64,000 bases of DNA from Pseudomonadota bacterium (GTDB lineage Bacteria > Pseudomonadota > Gammaproteobacteria > Burkholderiales > Ferrovaceae): positions 1 through 64,000 of the forward strand of contig JAKABO010000012.1 in NCBI GenBank assembly GCA_021796835.1, in the 5' to 3' direction. Below are positions 1 to 5,418 of this stretch, piece by piece. The position numbers and the translations under genes were made by a program. The notes beneath the pieces are model-generated. The model saw only the letters and a list, made by a program, of their open reading frames with translations, did no database searches and had not been told where the DNA came from. Each line of letters opens with the position of its first letter. The first letter of the stretch is position 1.

Positions 1-2
1 TG

Positions 3-83
3 TTAGCCTGTGGAGAATCGGCGCAGTCAGGCCGTTCCGTGAAGCAGGAACCCACCGAAGTGACTCAAGCAGCCTCTGCTTGA
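3..83 (+). pseudogene. tnpB: C-terminal end of IS200/IS605-type TnpB (cut by window edge)
   Basis: The open frame enters from the left edge and gives 26 residues beginning LACGE and ending TQAASA before a TGA at 81-83. A CGE motif shortly before the end and a Lys/Glu/Thr-rich tail followed by a hairpin are typical of TnpB, the RNA-guided nuclease of IS200/IS605 elements. In intact TnpB the last Cys belongs to the zinc ribbon and the last acidic residue to the RuvC site. Only this tail is visible, so I cannot say whether the gene is whole outside the window. The identification rests on the tail together with the structured right end that follows, both of which match this family from general knowledge. 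Confidence 0.6.
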
Positions 84-126
84 GCGCCGTAGGAATCCCC
101 TTGCTTTAGCTGGGGGAGGATGTCAA
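55..126 (+). ncRNA. Putative omega RNA 3' part / IS605-type right end
   Basis: Two hairpins overlap and follow the tnpB stop. The first is a perfect 9-bp stem, CTCAAGCAG (64-72) with CTGCTTGAG (76-84), and a 3-nt loop. The second pairs TCCCC (96-100) with GGGGA (113-117) around an inner GC-TTTA-GC. The sequence then ends in TCAA at 123-126. In IS605-type elements the transcript from the 3' part of tnpB through the right end is the omega RNA, and the DNA just outside the element supplies the guide. By that model the guide would begin near 127 and read into the sequence before the toxin-antitoxin pair. The fold and boundary are inferred. Confidence 0.5.
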
Positions 127-186
127 AAGATGACCATCCTGATCGACAATGTACGCTCATATGACTATTTAAAGGAGGATGAATCA

Positions 187-414
187 ATGAAAACTGCCAC
201 CGTGGCGAATGCCAAATCGCATCTATCCGCCTTGCTCGCTGAAGTCGAAGCTGGCCAAGGTGTCGTTATCACCCGCCGTGGAAAGCCAGTGGCACGTCTC
301 GTTCCCGAGCCGCGATCAGGGGGGTTCGACTGGTCTGACTTGCGTAATTGGGTGTCTGCGCCGCCGACATCGGGTATGACCGTTGCCGAAATGCGCGAAC
401 AGGACCTGCTGTGA
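187..414 (+). CDS. Phd/YefM-type antitoxin
   Basis: A 75-residue protein beginning MKTATVANAKSHLSALLAEV. The N-terminal VANAKSHLSALL pattern followed by VITRRGKPVARLVP is the Phd/YefM antitoxin fold: an N-terminal DNA-binding half and a C-terminal tail (residues ~50-75) that wraps the toxin. It should neutralise the PIN toxin encoded next and repress the shared promoter. The start is set by a strong AGGAGG at 173-178, eight bases upstream; an in-frame ATG at 130 lacks such a site and would add unrelated residues. The stop overlaps the GTG start of the toxin in a GTGA arrangement, indicating translational coupling. Confidence 0.85.
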   Translation: MKTATVANAKSHLSALLAEVEAGQGVVITRRGKPVARLVPEPRSGGFDWSDLRNWVSAPPTSGMTVAEMREQDLL

Positions 415-833
415 TTTATCTTGACACTTCGGTGCTGGGCGCGATCTTTTTTCGAGAGGCTGGCGCGGCCAATCTTGTGGCTCGACTTGAAAGCCAGCGT
501 AAAGCGAAGTTGATGATTTCGGCCTGGACGCTAACCGAGATGGCCAGCATCGGTGGCATCAAACAGAGGATGGGTGCCATTAATGCTGACACTCGCCAGC
601 AGGCCATTGCCAATTTTCAGCGGTTTGCATCCATGTACCTTGTCACGGTAGAAATTGATCCGGCAGATTTTCGTACCGCAGCGGTACTTATCGAATCGCC
701 TGCCGTCCTGCGTGCAGGGGACGCACTGCATCTGGCAATCGCTCGTCGTTTGTGTGCTAAAATCGCCAGTCTTGACCACCGGTTGTGTGCGGCGACTGAG
801 GTGTTGGGGATGGCCAGATTTGAACTTTCGTGA
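411..833 (+). CDS. PIN-domain toxin (VapC-like ribonuclease)
   Basis: A 140-residue PIN-domain protein, probably a site-specific endoribonuclease released when the antitoxin is degraded. The acidic metal-binding residues of the fold are present: D5 in IYLDTS, E43 in LTEMAS, D104 in GDALHLA and D122 in SLDHRL, so the active site looks intact. The chosen start is GTG at 411, which overlaps the antitoxin stop by four bases; longer in-frame starts would run through the antitoxin gene and add residues foreign to PIN domains. Together with the upstream Phd-like gene it forms a complete type II toxin-antitoxin module at the edge of the accessory region. The RNA target cannot be read from sequence. 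Confidence 0.85.
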   Translation: MIYLDTSVLGAIFFREAGAANLVARLESQRKAKLMISAWTLTEMASIGGIKQRMGAINADTRQQAIANFQRFASMYLVTVEIDPADFRTAAVLIESPAVLRAGDALHLAIARRLCAKIASLDHRLCAATEVLGMARFELS

Positions 834-1307
834 GATGCACCAACCGTTAAAGGCTATACGGACATTGCTGGCATTGTCCATGTTCCAGATATCAACCATA
901 GCGTTTCCGTTGTATGGTGGACAGGAAACTGACCGGCATTGCATCAGCGCTCATGCGCCCATTGCACCGCCTCATCAATAAGGTCGGTCAACTCGGTCTC
1001 GCTCATACTTGAGGTGGCTACTCTCGGTACCCGGATGAACGGAGCCGGTGGCGAGTAATGTTTCCCTCATGCAGATCACGCAGATCACGCAGATCGGCGA
1101 GTGCCAATTCAACTACACGATCGAGGACTTCCGCCGGTACCAGGCGCGACCTTTTTCTTCCCAAAATGGGCTAATGTGGCCGCAAGAAATTGCAGAACAT
1201 TGTTGGCAGAGCGAGGTCAGAGAAACTTCCGGCGAGAGCGCAAAGCCGTCCCTGGAACGCGCCGGGCGGGATTAATACTGCATCCGTTCAGCATGAAATT
1301 GGCTGAG
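834..1307. other. Gene-poor stretch between toxin and oxidoreductase genes
   Basis: No open frame here has a convincing start, composition or family match. A short tandem repeat of CAGATCACG lies around 1074-1096. On the minus strand this stretch can be read as a Leu/Arg/Asp-rich segment (VLDRVVELALADLRDLRD) that stops soon after, which could be a decayed gene fragment, but I cannot assign it. The right end may hold the terminator of the leftward polyketide operon, though I see no clear hairpin with a T-run. Confidence 0.4.
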
Positions 1308-2543
1308 TTATGCCGCACCGATGTGGCGCGCACCGCGCAATGGTTCCATTTTGCCGCTCCAACGTGCGCCCTCGGTCAAAAGTTGCGGAAAACGCCCCAG
1401 CAGACTCGCCACAATGCGAGCGGGAACGGGTCGCATGAACAAATGTGCGAATAGTGCGGCCATACGCATGCGCTGTGAAAAATTGTCGCGCCAAGCCATC
1501 ACATAGTCAAGCCGGATACCTTCAAGCATCCGGCTTGAATGAGGCCCCTCGCTGCGCAGATCCGGGTGTGCAATCAACTGTCCGCACAACAAAGCCGAGG
1601 ATTGGATGGCCATGCTGATGCCTTCGGCAATAATGGGATGCGGTTCGACGGCTGCATTTCCGATGACAAAAACACCCGCGTGACCGAAGGCGTGAATTCC
1701 CGTCCTCAGCGGACCCGCGGACAACCATGAGCCGTCCAGCGTCGCCGTGGACAGTGCCAGGGCGACACCTTTGCACGATGCCCCGATATGCGCAAAGACT
1801 GCAGCACCGGCTCTTATATGAGGAAACTGTTTTCGGCATTGTTTCAACTGGTCGCGGCGTATGCAACATGACAGGCTGACGCGACCACCATCCGTGTGTA
1901 CCATTCCGCCATATCCGCCTGGGAATGCGAGCAAGGGCATCAGGTCAAGAGGTAGTGTACTGTCAAGAAAATTGGCTTTGAAGCCGAACAGATCCGAGGC
2001 ACGCGGAGGACGGTCCCAATCCTGGGTTGGCATCACGCCAGACTCCCAGGAGCCATGCGCAGCAAGGATCAACCCAGAATTCAATACATGGATATCTCCC
2101 CTGTGCTTATTGATAATTGTGCACTCGTAGCCATCATCGTTCGCAACGAACCCTGAGAGAATATACGGCTGCCATACTTCAGCACCAGCCTCTACTGCAT
2201 ACTTGAGCAACTGCGTATCCAAATGCTCGCGTCCCACGGCCCTGCCGCCTTCTTCCTTACCCCCGGTCTGTGAAGCCATTTGAGCAGTTACCATTGCATC
2301 GCCGACGTAAACCCCTATCCGGCGTACGACAGGTCCAGCGATTTCCATCAAATGATCCGCAACCCCAAACTGCTGCAACAATGACCAGGTCACTCCGGAA
2401 ATGAATTCTCCGCACACCTTGCGCCGCGGAAACAGTGCCTTCTCGACGATGGCGACTCGCCACCCCACCTGCGCCAGGAGCATGGCAGCAGTGGCGCCGG
2501 ACGGGCCGCCACCCACAACGATTGCGTCATAGCCAGTTTTCAT
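1308..2543 (-). CDS. FAD-dependent oxidoreductase (geranylgeranyl-reductase-like)
   Basis: A 411-residue flavoprotein. The N-terminal Rossmann motif GGGPSGATAAMLL (residues 11-23) binds FAD, and KVCGEFISG (~44-52) resembles the second motif of the geranylgeranyl reductase / halogenase-like flavoprotein group. A GNAAVEPHP segment in the C-terminal half fits the conserved GD/GN-A-x-x-x-P flavin loop. The ATG directly follows the TGA of the methyltransferase gene, so it is the third gene of an operon with a type III polyketide synthase. By analogy with the Streptomyces srsABC set (synthase, methyltransferase, flavin oxygenase) it may hydroxylate or reduce the polyketide product. The exact reaction is inference. 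Confidence 0.75.
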   Translation of the reverse strand: MKTGYDAIVVGGGPSGATAAMLLAQVGWRVAIVEKALFPRRKVCGEFISGVTWSLLQQFGVADHLMEIAGPVVRRIGVYVGDAMVTAQMASQTGGKEEGGRAVGREHLDTQLLKYAVEAGAEVWQPYILSGFVANDDGYECTIINKHRGDIHVLNSGLILAAHGSWESGVMPTQDWDRPPRASDLFGFKANFLDSTLPLDLMPLLAFPGGYGGMVHTDGGRVSLSCCIRRDQLKQCRKQFPHIRAGAAVFAHIGASCKGVALALSTATLDGSWLSAGPLRTGIHAFGHAGVFVIGNAAVEPHPIIAEGISMAIQSSALLCGQLIAHPDLRSEGPHSSRMLEGIRLDYVMAWRDNFSQRMRMAALFAHLFMRPVPARIVASLLGRFPQLLTEGARWSGKMEPLRGARHIGAA

Positions 2544-3254
2544 TCAGGGATCTTTCCGTATGGCGAAAAAACAGTGGCCGAACAATCCCGCTGAATATTC
2601 CCACATTACCCAATCCTGAGGATTGGGCCACAATTTGGACAACTCTTTCGCACGAAATCCTGCATGCACACTCGATACTGCATCTTGCCGCGTCACTGGT
2701 CCGGCCCCCAGAAAGCCAACCAAATGACTTCCCACCAGTGTCAGGGAAGAACGCCTTGGCTCGAAACAAAGGAATACACGACAGCGCATTGCTATCCCTG
2801 CCAGTAGACGCGTGAGTTCGTCCGGCGAAAAATGATGCATGAACAGATTGGCGAAGACGACATCCAAGGGTGTATTGTCGGATTCTGCCAGCCAGTCGAA
2901 TATGTCTACTGTCATAACGCAGGGGTTCCAACCGACTTTGTGGAAGCCTTCGAGTGTTTGTGGCGTGACCAGATTCAGCTGGTCCAGCAAAGCGATATGG
3001 GCGTCCGGCCAACCGGCAGACCGCCGCTGTGCCAAGCGGAGCATCAAGGAGCCGTCCCCTGCGCCAAGTTCAAGCAGGTTGCGCGGGCGGAATCCGGCAG
3101 TGCAGCAGTCCAGTGCATGTTGCACGATCGGCAGGGTCGCCATCGCGCGATGGATGCGTCGCAGGTCTTGCCTGGAACGTTGCGCACGCGGATCCTCAAC
3201 TGCAAGGCTATCTAACAATTCCGGCTCGACGCGCCGCGGTAAACTCAAGCCCAC
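2544..3254 (-). CDS. Class I SAM-dependent methyltransferase
   Basis: A 236-residue protein with the SAM-binding motif I NLLELGAGDGSLM (from about residue 59) and a motif resembling acidic motif II/IV (VDIFDWLAE, then DVVFANLFMHHF). Such proteins transfer a methyl group to a small molecule; here the probable substrate is the product of the adjacent polyketide synthase. The start is taken as GTG at 3254, preceded by AGGAG nine bases upstream; an open frame extends further upstream but would overlap the synthase gene by 122 bases and lacks family-like residues. The gap to the synthase stop is 28 bases, and the stop abuts the ATG of the FAD oxidoreductase, so the three are co-transcribed. Confidence 0.75.
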   Translation of the reverse strand: MGLSLPRRVEPELLDSLAVEDPRAQRSRQDLRRIHRAMATLPIVQHALDCCTAGFRPRNLLELGAGDGSLMLRLAQRRSAGWPDAHIALLDQLNLVTPQTLEGFHKVGWNPCVMTVDIFDWLAESDNTPLDVVFANLFMHHFSPDELTRLLAGIAMRCRVFLCFEPRRSSLTLVGSHLVGFLGAGPVTRQDAVSSVHAGFRAKELSKLWPNPQDWVMWEYSAGLFGHCFFAIRKDP

Positions 3255-3282
3255 TTGTGTTTTCTCCTGGTTCCAGCCGAAC

Positions 3283-4341
3283 TTACGCTGCCTTGAGCAA
3301 GGCGCCGTGGCAACTGAATCCGGCGCCGAAGGAGGATATCCACCACCATCCGGGCTTTGCATTGTCCTTAAGTGCTGCCTGCAACACAAAATAAATAAAG
3401 GCACTGCTCATATTGCCGTATAGACGAAGCATATCTGCGCTGTAATGCAGATCTTCAGTCGTGATTTTCAGTTGATTTTGTAGTGCAATCAGCACATCCC
3501 GTCCGCCTGCGTGCATGATCCAGGCACTCATATCCTCCGGTTTCAGGTTTGCGCCATTCAGCACTGTGTTCAAAACCTGCTGAGCATGACCGGCAGCCAG
3601 CCAGGGAACCGTCCTGCTCAGGACATTACGTAGCATCCCCTGACGTGTCTCGAAAAATAGTGCGTCGCGCTCCGCCGGGTTGATGAGTGATGCAAATCCT
3701 TTCCACTCGATGCTGCGTCGCCGTGGATTCTGATGTCTGGACAGCACTGCTGCTCCAGCCCCATCGCCGAATAGGCAGGCACTGATCAACACACCTGGAT
3801 CATTGTCAAGATACATTGCCGCACTGCTCACCTCGACACAAATTGACAGTACATTCAGACAACTGCCGGTCGACAGCAATGCTTCGGCGAGGCGCCAATT
3901 GGGCAGCGCCGCCGCACATCCCTGTCCGACCAGATCAAAAGCGAGCACATCGGTTCGTAGCCCCAGGCGTTCGATAACGTAACTGGTCAACCCCGGACAG
4001 AGGTAACCCGTGCAAGTGCTGATTACCACACCATCAATTGCGCTGGCATCGATACCGGCCTCCTTCAGTGCGGCCCCGCCAGCAGTTGCCCCCAGCGCGG
4101 GGGCATTGTCCAGAAAGCGGCCGTGCAGAGTGTCCGGGTCGATACTAAACACTTCATCCAGTGATTCGACGGCGAGCGACCTTGATTCGATGCCATTGTC
4201 CTTCTTGAGGACTGTTTCCATGATCATGTGTGAACGCAGATCAAGCCTTTGGAACCATTTCGAGGTCTTGAAGGCTTCCCAGCAGTCGGCTTTACTATAA
4301 CGGTACGGCGGATTTGCCGTACCCAGGCCATTGATAAACAT
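3283..4341 (-). CDS. Type III polyketide synthase (chalcone/alkylresorcinol synthase family)
   Basis: A 352-residue ketosynthase that would extend an acyl-CoA starter with malonyl-CoA units and cyclise the chain into a resorcinol, phloroglucinol or pyrone. The full catalytic triad of the family is visible: Cys142 in VGQGCAAALPN, His277 in WIMHAGGRD and Asn310 in LYGNMSSAFI. The C-terminal GAGFSCHGALL also fits the family GxGF motif. The start is ATG 4341, with GGAG seven bases upstream; a longer frame from 4407 would add 22 poorly conserved residues. It leads an operon with a methyltransferase and a flavoprotein, the same logic as phenolic-lipid operons. Starter choice and chain length cannot be predicted by eye. 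Confidence 0.88.
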   Translation of the reverse strand: MFINGLGTANPPYRYSKADCWEAFKTSKWFQRLDLRSHMIMETVLKKDNGIESRSLAVESLDEVFSIDPDTLHGRFLDNAPALGATAGGAALKEAGIDASAIDGVVISTCTGYLCPGLTSYVIERLGLRTDVLAFDLVGQGCAAALPNWRLAEALLSTGSCLNVLSICVEVSSAAMYLDNDPGVLISACLFGDGAGAAVLSRHQNPRRRSIEWKGFASLINPAERDALFFETRQGMLRNVLSRTVPWLAAGHAQQVLNTVLNGANLKPEDMSAWIMHAGGRDVLIALQNQLKITTEDLHYSADMLRLYGNMSSAFIYFVLQAALKDNAKPGWWWISSFGAGFSCHGALLKAA

Positions 4342-4533
4342 ACAAACTCCAGAAGTAATCCGGTTAACTTTCCGATTCGAACCGCGCACAGACATGATTC
4401 GCGTCACCTATGCATGAATTCAGTGTCGGAGAAATGGAATCCCGGAACGTAGTTCCATTTCAATACACCTGCTCATTTTCCAGAATGCCAACGTATGATG
4501 TCAGGAACCGTGCGTTAGCCCACATTTGTCAAT

Positions 4534-4577
4534 GGCCAACAGATTTGACCCACTTTTGGCCATTAATTTTGACCCAC
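4534..4577 (+). repeat. Two direct repeats resembling an insertion-sequence end
   Basis: Two 20-bp units start with GGCCA and end with TTTGACCCAC, at 4534-4553 and 4558-4577, with a 24-bp period. A partial third copy (TTTGTCAATGGCCA) lies just before them. Several short repeats at a terminus are characteristic of IS21-like element ends, and the sequence resembles such ends from memory. No transposase reading frame is present on either side, so this looks like a stranded end rather than an intact element. Confidence 0.35.
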
Positions 4578-4645
4578 CCCAACCCCAGAACCACCGCCTA
4601 ATTTTTGTCTCAGACGGTAGCTTTCACCACCCAGCATGAATATCT

Positions 4646-4900
4646 GTGCATGGTGTAGTGGAACACCAGTGCGTCAAGACCGACAGGGACAGCGGGATCG
4701 TCAACGACGCCAACGATTGGGCCGTGGAAACTTTGGGGAATGCCCGGTACCCGCTGGAACTGTTCCAGCGAGTCATCACCGTCAGTTTGGAGACCTTGAA
4801 GATTGTGCGGTCATTGCCTGAGTTGGACATTCAGCCTGTGAATGTTGGTGTGGACACCACGCGGCGAGGTTCGCCGTATTATCTCATTGAGGAAAACTAA
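4646..4900 (+). pseudogene. C-terminal fragment of a large restriction-type helicase (type ISP-like)
   Basis: An 84-codon frame reads HQCVKTDRDSGIVNDANDW, then YPLELFQRVITVSLETLKIV and a short tail. The pattern VKTDKDSGIVNDPNDW followed by a helix ending in TVKIV-x-x-LP is what I recall from the extreme C-terminus of single-polypeptide type ISP restriction-modification helicases. A TGA in frame at 4637-4639 and the lack of any upstream helicase or methylase domain show that the rest of the gene is gone. The GTG at 4646 is only the first possible start, not a true one. The stop overlaps the ATG of the next ORF (TAATG). The family assignment is from memory. Confidence 0.45.
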
Positions 4901-5127
4901 TGACCGCGAAACCGAAAAAATCCTCCCTGCCTTGGGTTGATCCTGATGATGCCCCAGAGGTTACGGATCAATGGGTCTCGGTAGCGAGTCTGTACGATGG
5001 GAATAGACTTGTTCGTCGTGGGCGACCTGTTGGCAGTTTGAAGGCTACGCCGACGTGGTCTCGACTGTTTCTGTTGAACGGGGACAATTCGGGGACAATC
5101 AGAATGAGTTTGGGTGAGACGAAATGA
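4900..5127 (+). pseudogene. BrnA-like antitoxin, C-terminus lost
   Basis: A 75-codon ORF. Residues ~10-47 (PWVDPDDAPEVTDQW, then SLYDGNRLVRRGRPVGS) match the N-terminal half of BrnA-family antitoxins, which usually continues into a ribbon-helix-helix segment ending in GWQTRxNxAL. After GRPVGS the frame instead reads an unrelated 28-residue tail that runs into GGGGACA repeats, and neither other frame restores the helix segment. I therefore regard it as truncated. No BrnT toxin gene is upstream; a restriction-helicase remnant takes that place. It may still be translated, since the ATG overlaps the upstream stop. Confidence 0.45.
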
Positions 5128-5152
5128 GAAAAACGGGGACAAAACGGGGACA
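5079..5152. repeat. Four CGGGGACA repeats in a symmetrical 11-44-11 arrangement
   Basis: CGGGGACA occurs at 5079-5086, 5090-5097, 5134-5141 and 5145-5152. The members of each pair are 11 bases apart start to start, about one helical turn, and the second copies of the two pairs are 55 bases apart. They sit in the degenerate tail of the BrnA-like ORF and the following gap. They could be protein-binding iterons or part of a mobile-element end; nothing nearby identifies the binding protein. Confidence 0.4.
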
Positions 5153-5170
5153 GTGAGAGGCTTAAAACTT

Positions 5171-5212
5171 CAAAAAAACACAATTTATGGGAAAAATATC
5201 AAGAATTGTGTT
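5171..5212 (-). terminator. Rho-independent terminator of tRNA-Val
   Basis: Read on the minus strand, AACACAATT (5212-5204) pairs perfectly with AATTGTGTT (5185-5177) over an 18-nt loop and is followed by a run of T residues (the A-run at 5172-5178 on the plus strand). It lies 32 bases past the tRNA 3' end, where a terminator is expected. Confidence 0.6.
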
Positions 5213-5243
5213 AGTGTAACTTACTGATTTGTATATTATTTTA

Positions 5244-5318
5244 TGGTGGGCGGTACTGGGATCGAACCAGTGGCCCCTGCCGTGTGAAGGCAGTGCTCTA
5301 CCCCTGAGCTAACCGCCC
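5244..5318 (-). tRNA. tRNA-Val (anticodon CAC)
   Basis: The minus strand folds as a complete 75-nt tRNA including an encoded CCA. The acceptor stem pairs GGGCGGT with ACCGCCC, the anticodon arm is CTGCC-TTCACAC-GGCAG with CAC at positions 34-36, and the T arm contains GGTTCGATCCC. The 3' end borders the accessory region, which fits use of this tRNA as an integration site. Confidence 0.95.
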
Positions 5319-5418
5319 TTTCTGGATCGTTACGGCTCATGGAACTCGAATGGGTTGACCCAAACCAGATTGTGAGCGTTCACGGTATCTCGCTAAAGGA
5401 CGCCCATTCTACCGGGTT

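Noticed and set aside
130-186. Longer N-terminus for the antitoxin from ATG 130
   Set aside because: The added residues do not resemble the family, the region is the putative guide side of the omega RNA, and the ATG at 187 has the strong ribosome site.
1074-1096. CRISPR-like or iteron repeat at the CAGATCACG triplet
   Set aside because: Only three imperfect 9-bp units without spacers; too short to support either.
655-1275. Open frames at 655-981 and 1048-1275 on the plus strand
   Set aside because: One overlaps the toxin gene in another frame; neither has a family-like composition or a good ribosome site.
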